The translations under genes and the position numbers were made by a program. Shown here piece after piece: positions 23,851 through 35,800 of a stretch of DNA of 64,000 bases. Below the pieces are notes generated by a model, which worked only from the letters and a program-made list of their open reading frames with translations, was not told the DNA's origin and searched no databases. Source of the DNA: Effrenium voratum (lineage: Eukaryota > Sar > Dinophyceae > Suessiales > Symbiodiniaceae); NCBI GenBank assembly GCA_963377175.1, contig CAUJNA010003315.1, positions 1 through 64,000 of the forward strand, written 5' to 3'. How positions within the stretch are numbered: position 1 is the stretch's first letter; every line of letters begins with the position of its first letter.

Positions 23851-24576
23851 GCACTCAAGGCCTGGGCTCTCCGATCCCCGATCCGCGGAAACTGGGCCCG
23901 TCTTCAGATCCGCTAGACGTGTGACTCACTTTTAGTGGGCCAAAAGGGAAAAACGACCACTACACGACGAAAAGGCTAGAAAGCTAAGGAACCGGATGGC
24001 GGGGAGCCACCGAGTAAAAGTGAATGAGCTTCGGACACAGTTTCCCTAGGCCCCTGGCCCGAGTTGTTGGGAAGCTCTTCAGATCTCTTTGGCTCATGTG
24101 CAGCGCTTCTAGTTACCACAAGAGTGGGCAACCAAACAAAACCATGAAACAAAAACAACAAAAAGAGCAGAGATCAGAAACCCTGGCTACCTGCTGCCCA
24201 AAAAGGGGGAAAACTAAAAGCTAAGGTCGGCTTTGGGAAACTGAGTCTGATCATTTCCTGCCAAATGTGTCTCTCACTCGCTGCTTCTTTAGTGTGAAGT
24301 GAACATTTGAACAGGATCCCACAAAGTTTGATCTGGAATTCCAAGAGACACCAGTCCCGATCGAACATTTATTGACGGGATGTGTCAAACAAGGGAATCC
24401 CACATTCCAAACAATCTGTGATCCCTGGACTCCACTAACACAAGGTAAATAACCTGGCACAAGGAATATCCAAGTTGATGTTGACCCCAGATTGCCACCT
24501 TCTCATAGGTCCAGGGAGCTGCTCAAAATGGCGACCGCTTGACTGGGCATTTCGAGAGAAACTTCCAGGAAGCCAA
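23851..24576. other. No supported gene
   Basis: Short open frames on both strands. Nothing recognised. Confidence 0.3.
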
Positions 24577-24690
24577 CCATTTGGCTGTGGCTCAAAAAAC
24601 TGGTACCAAAATAGCACCTTCGCAAATGGAACCAAACACAAAAACCTGCGTAACCCTAGGTCTTTACTTTTGAGCCACACCCATTTTAGG
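24577..24690. mobile_element. MITE-like element, family E (copy E1)
   Basis: GGCTGTGGCTCAAAA at the left and TTTTGAGCCACACCCATTTT at the right form inverted repeats. The interior (CTGGTACC, AAACCTGCGTAA) is the reverse complement of copy E2 at 48845. Confidence 0.7.
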
Positions 24691-24905
24691 AGACTCCCAT
24701 TTTAAGAAACGCCCATGCCGCACCTGCCCAAAGAACCTAGAACTAAACGGCTAACTGTTTGGACCTTTGCTAAACGCGGACCAACGAAAACTTGCTGGTG
24801 CTGAGTAGGGAATGAGGGAATGAACTTGGGGATTCCTTAGAGTGGAATCTACAGGTCACTCCCTCAGTCCCTGCTGAGCACCAGCAAGAACACACAACAG
24901 CTGAG

Positions 24906-25036
24906 AGCTAGGCTGGAATTAGGACCCCAGCAAACAATTATATTTTTGCCTGCTTAGAGGAAAACAAAGGAACCCCAAAATTCCCCCCCAAAAAACAAAA
25001 CGCAAAAGGGGAGCTAATTCTGGGGAAGAGAGAAGG
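24906..25036. mobile_element. Dispersed repeat family F (copy F2)
   Basis: CTAGGCTGGAATTAGGACCC through CTGGGGAAGAG. Second copy of the element at 10658. Confidence 0.65.
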
Positions 25037-25050
25037 CCGGTTATGAACAA

Positions 25051-25167
25051 CTGAGATGCAAGCGAAGCGCATGGGTTTGCAGGAGCGCCAGCAGGTACTG
25101 ATGATCTGTGATCTGCTGGGCCTCCGTCTCGAAAACCGAGGCGTCGACTCGTGTCCACCGGGGCAGC
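25051..25167 (-). CDS. Candidate exon, unknown protein
   Basis: 117 bp on the minus strand between a CTCGCGAG acceptor and a CATCTCAG end. The peptide includes DASVFETEAQQITDHQYLLA and LLQTHALRLHL, with high GC3. The plus strand is also open here (AKRMGLQERQQVLMICDLLG), so the strand is not certain. A second minus-strand block lies about 100 bp upstream at 25268-25395. Confidence 0.3.
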
Positions 25168-25267
25168 CTCGCGAGGCTCGTCTTTTTTTGAGGCCACCCC
25201 TCTCAGGATGGTTTGAATGGAAGCCAAGAGGCAAGCTACCATTTTTGGGGGTATCCCTATGTTAAGA

Positions 25268-25395
25268 CACTTTTCGAAGATGGAATCGAGTCGTGGGGTA
25301 CTATTCAAAGCCACGATCATGGGACAGGCACGGGCTTGACTGGGCTTACTCCGTACCGCGGCCCAAACGTAGCACGCGTTCGGTGGCTCGTCTTT
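25268..25395 (-). CDS. Candidate exon, unknown protein
   Basis: The minus-strand frame contains NACYVWAAVRSKPSQARACP followed by MIVALNSTPRLDSIFEK. Together with 25051-25167 it may form two exons separated by a short intron holding a dispersed repeat (GGAAGCCAAGAGGCAAGCTA). No domain recognised. Confidence 0.3.
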
Positions 25396-27142
25396 TTGTG
25401 GTTGGGAACCCGGTTTAAAGGATTCATCAACCCTTTGGCATAGGGTATGGTTGCTTACCAGCTGCACACACAACCACTGACCACACTTTGCCAGCAAGAG
25501 AAAAAATGGGAGAAAAGAGGTGCAAGTATTGAACCCAGCAAACCTTCACACCAGGGATTCTCGGGCTGACTCAGCCTTGAACCTAACCCTATCGGGCCCT
25601 ATCGCCAGCGTTCTATGGAACTTGAACTCCAAATTCTTGTGGAGGGTAACAATGGACTACCACCCCCGAACCTCCAACCACCAATCCAAAGCACCAAGTA
25701 GAGGGAAGCTGACAAAGGTTGGCCAACCTACAGCGTGTTGACACAAAGCGTTTGCTTTTGACTGCGCAAAAAGGATGGTCCTTGGGAGGGACATGGGGAC
25801 TCACTAAATCATCCAAAATCATAGGGGACTCACGAATGTGTCCTACGTTTTCGGGAAAACATATGCTTGACGAATTATCCTGGCGGTTGGTTCCTCGATC
25901 TTGTCAACCATTGCTCTTTTCAAAACCAGGCAGGTGTCCCTGCTTTTGGGGTTGTCTAGCAGAAAGGACCTCTGAGTACGTGGGGAAGTTACCTCTAGAA
26001 CTATAGGGAAATGCCCACAGTCACCAGAGCGCTGTCGTTGCTGGCTTTGGTCATGAATGGGTGGCTCTTCTTTGCTTTGGAGTTGGTACCTTTGCGGTTT
26101 TAAAGGCAAAGCAAAAAGGAAAGCGTGAACCAATCATACACCCACATGGATGTGAACAAACATTGGAGTGTGCCAGTTGTCTCACCAGAAATTAAAGCCT
26201 GTCCCAGTGAAAACTCCGATTCCCTTCGGATCGCAAGGTGAATTCCGGCAAAGGCCTGCCTTTCCACGAGTATGACCTTGCAACCAAATCACCTAGAAAT
26301 ACAACGTGATCACCTGAAGCCATCACTATAAGTAGACATGTGGCAACTAATCCTCTTGAAATACACACGTCATTCTATCCTGGGCTCATGTGTGCGTGTG
26401 TGCGTGCTTTAGGGGCAACGAAAAAAGAACTCAAATGACATGCGAATATTCGCGTCTATTCTACGCACCGTTGCTATCCGTTGCTGTTCAATGGGATATA
26501 CAACCACTACACAGACACTATATAAGAACGTAGCTGTATTTGGAGAAATAGATCGCCCTGATACACGGAATGAAACCAATCCAAACCAGCAGTGCTTCTT
26601 ATTTCTACCCAAACTAGTGGTAGATCCCATTCGACCGCCGGGTTGGTGGCGGTTTAGTCGGAGCCATCTGAGAATCCAACGGCATCTCCGGTTCGTGAGG
26701 CGGCAGGACGTAGCAAACATTCCTGGGGCCGCTGTGCGGACCCCAAAACGTGCCCCAAATGTGAGGTGCCCCGGCAAGAAAACCCAAAACCAAATACCTA
26801 CCCCACCTGGAACCCAAAAAGGGGGCGCATGGGGGCGCCCTAAGGCACATACAGCGTATATATCGAGGTTATCATATATACAAGAGGGGTGAAAATGAAT
26901 CCTCCACGGATGTCCAGCCTTAGGCCTTGTGAGGTATCGCGGGGTGTGGGGTGTGTTTTGGGGGGGGGAGGTTTTACCATGAGCTTTCTGGAACGCTTGG
27001 TTTGGGGCCCGGTTTGGGTGCTCCAGTTTCCCACGTTTCAAGTCCTGGTCCAAGCCACTAGACGATAGATAGACCGATAAGAGAGTTATATGGATAGGTA
27101 GATATATAGCTAAATATCTAGGGGGAGGGAGATATATAAGGA
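25396..27142. other. No supported gene
   Basis: Short open frames. An AT-rich stretch with TATATAT-like sequence lies at about 27060-27140. Confidence 0.3.
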
Positions 27143-28210
27143 TTACACCAGCATAGACCCCAGATGGCGTAAAACAGGTCAACACAAGCACTTCCAACAG
27201 CAGCACCTGCACCTGGACCCCAAACTGTGCATGGCCCCTGGCACCCGGCCGTCAATCTCGCAAACATGGGCAGCAGCAGCGCCCCAAAGCAACCCCTGCG
27301 CCAGCACTCCAATTTGCTGGCGCCCGGCCGATTACCCCCAACAGCACCACAAACTCAAACTGCGTGCCCTTCCCCGAAGCAGCCGGCCGTCAACCTCACA
27401 AACATGCGCTCGCACCATCACCAGCACCTCAAACAGCATCACTTCAAACAACATCTCAGAGCAGCACCTGCGCCCCAAACTGCACTGGCACCCAGCCGTC
27501 GGTCTCACCAAAATGCGCCCCCGCCGGCACCACCATCTCAAACATCACCTGCACCAGCACAAACTGCATGCTGCCTGGCACCCGGTCGTCAGTCTTGCCA
27601 ATCACTCCCCACTCCCCCTCTTTACCAGACGTTAGTACAAAAGATAAATAGATAGATGGGTAGATAAGAGGGAGAGAGAGAGAGAGAGTGATAGATACAG
27701 AGGTCGACGTGTAAATAAAAGAAAGAGAGAAAGACTAGAAAGTAACAAAGAAAGAACTGACGAATGAATGAAGGAAGAAATAAAGAAAGGAAGGAAGAAG
27801 GAAAGGCATACACAAAGAAAGGTCCAGGAAGGAAAGAATTACACCAGCGTAGACCCCAGATAGCGAAACACGTGCCAACGATTGCACGCCAGCACCTCTA
27901 ACACTCTAACAGCACTGACCAACACCCCAAACAATAGCACCTGCAGCACCCCAAACTGCATGCCCCCTGGCACCCTACCACCAATCTTGCAAAAGCGCCC
28001 CCACTGTCACCTGCATACCGCTTTTCTATCTCGCAAAAATTCGCCCGCGCCGCCACCAGCGCCTCAAACAGCGCCCCAAGCAGCACTCAAAACAGCACCT
28101 GCACCTAGCACCCTGCCGGCAAACTAAAACAATCTAAAAAATCCATCACAGCACCTCAAACAGCACCCCAAACAGCACCCACACCAGCACCCCAAACTGC
28201 AGATCTCGCA
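27143..28210. repeat. Degenerate CAGCACCCCAAACTGC repeat region, duplicated block
   Basis: TTACACCAGCATAGACCCCAG at 27143 recurs as TTACACCAGCGTAGACCCCAG at 27839. Each is followed by irregular units of CAGCACC, CCAAACTGCATG, CCTGGCACCC and CAATCTCGCAAA. Between the blocks is a GA/GGAA-type purine tract. P/T/Q-rich frames here reflect the repeat. Confidence 0.75.
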
Positions 28211-28301
28211 AATCACTTTCCTTCCTTTGATAGAAGTTAGAACCCCTATAGCGTTCAACCATCCGGAAAAATAAATAGAGAAAGGACAGAAATAATGAAA
28301 T

Positions 28302-28303
28302 CA

Positions 28304-28347
<44 letters not shown>

Positions 28348-28702
28348 AGGAACAAACAAATAACAAGGAAGGAAGGAAGGAAGGAAGGAAGGAAGGAAGG
28401 AAGGAAGGAAGGAAGGAAGGAAGGAAGGAAGGAAGGAAGGAAGGAAGGAAGGAAGGAAGGAAGGAAGGAAGGAAGCAAGGAAGCAAGGAAGGAAGGAAGG
28501 AAGGAAGGAAGGAAGGAAGCAAGGAAGCAAGGAAGCAAGGAAGCAAGGAAGCAAGGAAGCAAGGAAGAAAGACAAATAATGACGGGAGGAAGGAAGCAAG
28601 GAAGGAAGGAAGGAAGGAAGGAAGAAAAGAAGGAAGGAAGGAAGGAAGGAAGGAAGGAAGGGAAAGGAAGGAAGGGAAAGGAAGGGAAGGGAAAGGAATG
28701 AG
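28302..28702. repeat. GAAA and GGAA tetranucleotide microsatellite
   Basis: (GAAA)n at about 28302-28346, then (GGAA)n with GCAA variants to about 28702. The long Leu/Pro/Ser/Phe frames on the minus strand (182-260 codons) are repeat artefacts. Confidence 0.95.
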
Positions 28703-29780
28703 AAACAAAGGAAAAGGATGAGCGGAATAAACAAATACAGTAAATAGCAAAACACAGCTGAAGACAGACACCAAGAACAACAAATGTATGGAGAAGAAAC
28801 CATGAAAAGAAGAAGAAAAAAAAGAAAACCCGAAAAAACAACAAGAAAAGAAAGAGAAGGATAACATTATTTGCTTTGTTAAAACTGCCGACCACCGGCT
28901 TTGCCGGCTCTACTGGTAGACGGAACACCTACGCCCCCATACCCGAATAAGGGTTAAAAGACCCTTCTGGGAAGGGGTTCCTGAAAAACCTAGTTGCCAT
29001 TAGCTTTCAAGGAAGGTCAAAACCACATCTTGATCGTCTTGGTGCCACTGGCCGCTTTGACCAAGTTTGGATACCCAAAGTGCGCCACGCAAAACCGCAA
29101 TGGCAGCCCTGCGCAGAAGAGCAATCGCCACCCCTGACAGAGTCCACCAGCAACACGCCCCAAACGAAAAGTGGGTTCCGTGGGTGGAACTGGTAAAGAT
29201 TGGCGGGTGAGCCGGCCTTGTAGGTGAGCAAAGGGACACGCCAAACAGGAAGCAAAAAAGCAAGCAACACAGCAAGCAAAAGCCTAGGCAAAAGAGAAAA
29301 CAAAGAGAACAAATGAAAAAAGGGGCGCGCAAAGCCAGGCCAAGTCAAGCAAAGCCAGCCAGCAAGCATGCAAACTTCCCCCCCTCCCCTGGGGCGCAAG
29401 AAAGCTACGCTTGCCGGTGTTTCGGGGGGTGCAGTCATGTTCAAGGGTTACATGGCTCGCTCGGCACCAAAGATCCACCTATCTTCCATGTTTTCCTCTG
29501 CCCGCACGTTGTCTGCTAGGGCGGCAAAATTGAAAATGAGACCTCCACGTAGTGACGTCATTCTGCGCTCTTAAGCTCCGCAAGTTCCTCGGCATGACCT
29601 GGCACCCACATGTCTGCTGCCTTGTCTTCGTGCGGAAACTCGCCTTCTGGAATCTGCTTCCTTACAGGCCATGGAAATCACTTGGGTTATCCGATATTTT
29701 TTGGCCACCAACCACATGGGAATACGAGCAATGCACCCTTTGCAGTATGTGAGTGAAGGGCAGCCTTAACATTCCTAAGC
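28703..29780. other. Unassigned; weak exon candidates
   Basis: A minus-strand block at about 29015-29120 (VAHFGYPNLVKAASGTKTIK) and a plus-strand block at about 29395-29560 (VSGGAVMFKGYMARSAPKIH) look coding-like, but splice sites are not convincing. Confidence 0.2.
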
Positions 29781-29868
29781 TCAAAATATGCATCTCAGAA
29801 TAGAGCAAAGCTTCTGCAAAAAATGCGCCAGCCCTGTCCATCCGTCAGACCAGTTGTAGACCAATAGC
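29781..29868 (-). CDS. Sulfotransferase-like gene, C-terminal exon
   Basis: It opens after the acceptor GTGGCAGAG with GCTATTGG and reads LLVYNWSDGWTGLAHFL, the conserved C-terminal RLL(V)..DGW..L..FL segment. A TGA ends the frame at 29781, so this may be the last exon, or a donor may lie earlier. Confidence 0.6.
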
Positions 29869-32780
29869 CTCTGCCACGGAGGCAACAGGGGTGGGTTCTC
29901 CCACCCCCCGACTCCAGCCGTCTCTGCAAAGCAAAAACATGCAATTGTCCAACCGGATGCCTGTTTAACATGCGTGGTTCTCACACCCACACACACACGA
30001 ACGCACGAACACACCAGCCGACCCAAACCAACCCAGCCCCAACACAACCAGCCAAACAACCAACAACCCCGGCCTGTGCGGTGGGATGACCTGCTGCACT
30101 CTGGCGTTGTGTTTCTTGTAGTTCTCAAGGCATATCCGTCTGGTGTCAGTGGTGGGGTTCCTGAAGTCACCTCTGACTGGGGGTCTGGAAGAAGCAAACA
30201 CTTACCGCACATTTGGCTTCCCGCCTGGCGAAAACTGAGCGTGTGGGCTGTTTAGCATGCCGTAAGTAGTCAAAGGACACCAAAAACGCCTTTGCGCTAT
30301 ATTACTTGCAACCGACAAGTCCAGCATTCAAACAGTACGTCAAAAAGCCACCGTGCTTTCTTTCAACATGCACTACAAAAGGCTTGTTTGGTTGTTAGAT
30401 TTGATGTTTCCAAATACTAGGCACCGAACATCCCGGAAACACGCGTGGGCCCGAAGCCCGCCATTCGTCCTCCCCTGTCCGCACCGCCATGCAGCGCACA
30501 GAATACCTTTATCATGCGCGTGGCGCACGCGCGTGCAGGCGGCTGCAACAGCCAGGCTCAAGGCGTCGCGCCGACACAACGGTAAACTAGAAGGAAGACA
30601 TTGACCTTGGTGCCAGTTTCGACCCCATGACGTGCACAAGCAAATGCTACAAAGCAATGCATGGTTTATGGGGCGAGCACGGTTCGCCGTTGGTTCTTGC
30701 GAACTACCCGCCAGAACCACGCATAGGGTTCGCCGTTCCTTGGCAAGTCGTGCTTCATTGTTTTTTTCCGCTCCGACCCGCCCAATCAATGTAGAGGGTT
30801 CATCGGCGAAAGTAAAAAGCTACAGCTCGTGCGGCGTTTTCGCATCAACCCGCCCGATCCACACCAGAAGACCTCACTTCGGCGCAACACATGCAAGGCG
30901 CCCTGACACAAAGGCGAAGTGGAGCAGCCAAAGTCTGAAAACCAACGACCTCTTGCGCTGGAAAGTTTCGCAACCTGTTTGTTTGTGCGTGTGCGCGCGC
31001 GTGTGCGCTGTTGCCACGGTGTGTTGATGCAATCGCGCCTGGGGCTGCGAGCACGGGGGCATACCGCAATCGCATGATTTTACCCCCCGTCTCCCCCACC
31101 CCAACATCGAACACGCAAGGGACACCTCAATGAGCTGCTCACGAGGTCACCCTCCCTGCAGCCCCACGTGAACCCCCTTCTTTTCCTTTTTAGAGGAATC
31201 ACGAACAGCGTTTGCCCCAGACAAAACTTGCCGGCAAACGACGGAGCAAAAGAAAAAGCAACAAAGTCAGCACTTGGTCTGGCAACGTCAGCAAAGTCAC
31301 ACCCCCAGGAGCGCATCGCCGTGCACTTGGACATGGCTTTCTTGCTTTCCGGGCTGATCGTAAGGTCCGCTTCCTTGCAATCGGCTTTGGCGCAAGAGGG
31401 TCAGAATCTCCATTCAGGGGGAGGAAGGTGGCTTGGTGTAGGCTCCTCTTCAAATCAACAAGCGAAGGAAGTAAACGGGGACAGTTACCAAAAAATCACC
31501 CGCGCCGAAGCAAGGGCGTTTAAATTGGGGGCCTGAAAAAGCCTCACACTCTCCTTTCCGTTAGGTTCACCAACAGCGCCAAGCTTCCGCCATCCCAACG
31601 GAAGTCGCGTACTTAAGGACAGTAACAGCCAGTGGGCTACTGTCCATATTCTGTGAGAGCTCCACATAGCCTCGCGGCTTAGCTTGCTATTTGGTGTTAT
31701 CGCTTTGGCTTCAGCTTTTCCCCCCAACGTGCGGCGAAGGGTTCCCGTTTATGAGTGAAGGTCTGGGATGGAGGCCCTGTTCGCGACGCCCGGGTCGCAA
31801 CCTGTGTGCATCGTAGCAATCGTAGCGTTTGTAACGGTGAGTCTGTGTGTGTGTGTGTGTGTGCGTGTGTGCGTGTGTGCGTGTGTGCGTGTGTGCGTGT
31901 GGGCGTGTGGGCGTGTGCGCGTGTGCGCGTGTGCGCGTGTGCGCGTGTGCGCGTGTGCGCGTGTGCGCGTGTGCGCGTGTGCGCGTGCGTGCGCGTGCGT
32001 GCGCGTGCGTGCGCGTGCGCGTGCGCGTGCGCGTGCGCGTGCGCGTGCGCGTGCGCGTGCGCGTGCGCGTGCGTGCGCGTGCGCGCGTGCGCGCGTGCGC
32101 GCGTGCGCGCGTGCGCGCGCGCGCGCGTGCGCGCGTGCGCGCGTGCGCGCGTGCGCGCGTGCGCGCGTCGCGCGTGCGCGTGCGCGCGCGCGCGCGTGCG
32201 CGCGTGCGCGTGCGCGTCGTGCGCGTGCGCGTGGCGGTGGGCGTGGGCGTGGGCGTGGGCGTGGGCGCGTGCGCGTGCGCGTGCGCGTGCGCGTGCGCGT
32301 GCGCGTGCGCGTGCGCGTGCGCGTGCGCGTGCGCGTGCGCGTGGCGTGGGCGTGGGCGTGGGCGTGGGCGTGTGGCGTGGGCGTGTGCGTGTGCGTGTGC
32401 GTGTGCGTGTGCGTGTGCGTGTGCGTGTGCGTGTGCGTGTGCGTGTGCGTGTGCGTGTGCGTGTGCGTGTGCGTGTGCGTGTGCGTGTGCGTGTGCGTGT
32501 GCGTGTGCGTGTGCGTGTGCGTGTGCGTGTGCGTGTGCGTGTGCGTGTGCGTGTGCGTGTGCGTGTGCGTGTGCGTGTGCGTGTGCGTGTGCGTGTGCGT
32601 GTGCGTGTGCGTGTGCGTGTGCGTGTGCGTGCGTGTGCGTGTGCGTGTGCGTGTGCGTGTGCGTGTGCGTGTGCGTGTGCGTGTGCGTGTGCGTGTGCGT
32701 GTGCGTGTGCGCGTGCGCGTGCGCGTGCGCGTGCGCGTGCGCGTGCGCGTGCGCGTGCGCGTGCGCGTGGGTGTGTGTGT

Positions 32781-32839
<59 letters not shown>

Positions 32840-35800
32840 TCTCGCTGCGCAGGCAAATTGTTTTGGAAGGTTGTGCATTTACGTCGCTGCGCCATCCTGA
32901 TTTGCGTTTCAGGGTGGTCGTGTGGAAGTGTCTTGCTTGGAATGCGCCCGCAAGCCTTGCGCTAGTGCCAATTTTGTTGACCCTGCCCGAAATCGGCTCA
33001 TTTTGGTGACCTTAAAACGTGTCAAAATCCGTCGCACAAATTCTGGCATCCTAGTCCCGTGTTAATCTTGGATAGGCTCGGCAAACGTGCAAGATTGGAT
33101 TCGCGGCAGGCGCAACACTTTGAGCGAGTTTTGATTCGTCGCAAGAAACGTATGTTTTGTGACGGGCGCAGCACTTAGGAGTTTGGCGTGCAGATTTTGT
33201 AGCAGGCGCACTTTGTTCGTAGCAGGCGCAGCACTTTGGAGTTTGGCGTGCAGATTTCGTAGCAGGCGCAGCACTTTGGAGCTTGGCGTGAAGATTCCGT
33301 GGCGAGAGCAGCACTTTGGAGCTTGGCATGAAGATATCGTGGCGAGAGCAGCAAGAGCAGCACTTTGGAGCTTGGCGTGAAGATTTCGTGGCAGGCGCTA
33401 TACTTTGAAAGGGGATATTAATATGTTGTGCGTGATTCGTAGCAACCGGAAGACTCTGGCAATTGCAGCGCAGACTTCGTGGCAGGTGGGGACTTCAGGG
33501 ACTTGGGGATGCCTTTAGCAAGTGTGTTAGGGGTGTCTTTGGGGTTGTCTTCGTGGCTACCGACTTGGGGGGTTTTGTGCTGGGATGTCTGGGTTTTCTT
33601 GCGGAATGTCTGCGTAGTTTGTGTTGGGCGCTGTCCTTCAGGCTGACTTTGAGGATGTCTTTGGAATGCGTCTTTGCCGGATGTTTGTTGGGGTTGTCTT
33701 GGGTGATGAATTTGGGGATGCTTTGTTGAACGACTCCCCCATTCAAGCTGACGGAAAAAGATCCCAAATGTCTGCATCTTTTTGAGGGTACCCCTTGTCT
33801 GCAGATTCTCGAAGGGACACCAAAAGGAACACCAACAGCCATTTAAAGGGGGCCAAATCCAAAAAAAAGACGCGCCCCAAAAACCGGCATCGGACGCGTA
33901 GCTGTCGTGCCAGCTGTCCGGGTCTGAAATGGTGAGAATGAACTTGGACTCAGGGAAGTTCTCCCTGGGCGCCGAAGGGCAAACGGAAATGGTTCCCTGT
34001 AGCTAATGGCCACTATGGGATCGATAGAATAATGGGCACCCCGGATTAATAGCCCTCTGGTCGATAAATACGAGGGTTTCCATTTCATCACTTTTGGAGG
34101 GAACACCCCCCCTATCCGCCGACCCCTTGTCTGCAAGGGCGAGGAGCGGGAAGGGTGGTCAGATCAGGCTGGGGACGCTTGCGCAAGACTCAACATTGGC
34201 CGACATGAAACAATAATAAACAAATGCTTTTGTAGCGCTCACACACGACTCAACTAGGTCCGGCGTGATAAATTAAATAGGTTGATCCTTGGGCACTTGC
34301 GGAAAAGTGAGACTCGACTTGCATGAGACTGCAAAACTGCTATTATGATTTTCTTTATTCTGGTGTTATAACAATATGTATTATTGTTCTTCTATTGTTC
34401 TATTATAAGTATATATCTCAATCGGGACATTGGGCCCCGATTGAAGTGAAAGGGATGCTACGATGACAGCTGCCAAGGCACAACTGGGGATGCAGGCGAT
34501 GCTACGATGATAATTGTGTTGGCACGGATGATGACAATGATGCTGCGATGATAGTTCTCAAGGCATAGCAAGGATGGACGAGGACGATGATAACTGTCAT
34601 AGTTATGAAGGCACAGCTGGGGACGCAGGAAATGCTGCGATGATAACTAGAATGCCACAAATGATGACAATTACTACCAGGTATCGCTCAGAAAGTTACG
34701 GGTCGGCGGCACTGGGCGGCAGCCCTTCTGAAGGGCTGTGAGGGCCGAAGGCCTCGCCCGGAGCCACCTTCAGCCCAGGCCGTCGACCATCAGGCGACCT
34801 AGCGCTGACCATGGGCCGACCATACGTTTTGCGCGTCCGATGTTAGAGACATGTTGGATAAATTTGGGGTGCCAGGTGCTGGACAGCATCCCCAGCATTC
34901 CAAACAACATCCACACAGATGCAAACAACGCAGGGTGTGCTGGGCATGTTAAATGAATGGGTTCAGGAAGGATTGCATGAAGGGATGAAGGGATATGACA
35001 GGAGATGAAGAGAAATGAAGGGAACTGCATGGAAATGCAAGGATGGAAAATCAAATGAAGGAGCTGACGGGAACAAGGGAAATCAAGGAAAAGGAACGGA
35101 AACCAAATGGAAATGAAGGGCACTCAAGGGAATGGAGAAATGAAGGGAAATGAGGGGAATGGAATGGAAATGCAAAGGAATAGGGAATGAAAGGAAATGA
35201 CAAGAACTGGAGGGAAATGAAAGGACATCAAGGAAATCCAGGGAACTGAAGGGAAATGAAAGGAACTGAAGGCGATGAAAGGACATGCAGGAAACTGAAG
35301 GGAACTGAAGGGAGATGCATGGAAATGAAAGGAAATGAGTGGAACTGAAGTCAAGGGAATAAAGAGCTGAAGGGAAATGAGTGGAGATGAATGGACATGA
35401 AGGGAAATGTAGCGACAGGAACAGAAATGAAGGTGAAGTGAAATGAAGGGACACTCACGGGAAATAAAGGGCAACGAAGGGAAATGAAGTGAAACAAATG
35501 GAAATGAATGGAAATGAAGGGAAACACATGGAAATCAAGGGAAATGAGCGGAAATGCAGGAACATGAAACGAATTGAAGGGAACTGAAGGGAAATGCAAG
35601 GAAATCTACGGAAAGGAAGAAAACTGAAGGGAATCGAAGGGAGCCGCAAGGAAATGAAGGAAAATAAATGGAACTACGGGGAAATGAAGGGAATTAAGGG
35701 AACGGAATGCACATGAAGGGAACTTAGGGACATGAGATGAAATGAGGGAAAATGAAGGGAGATGAAAGGATCGAAAAGCAAATAAAGGAGAAGCTAAGGA

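Noticed and set aside
28146..28928. 260-codon Leu/Pro/Ser/Phe minus-strand frame resembling membrane segments
   Set aside because: Translation of the GGAA/GAAA microsatellite.
31755..33009. Frames of 372-413 codons on both strands (V/R/C-rich, A/H/T/R-rich)
   Set aside because: They exist only because the GT/GC microsatellite has no stop codons. Flanks show no coding signal.
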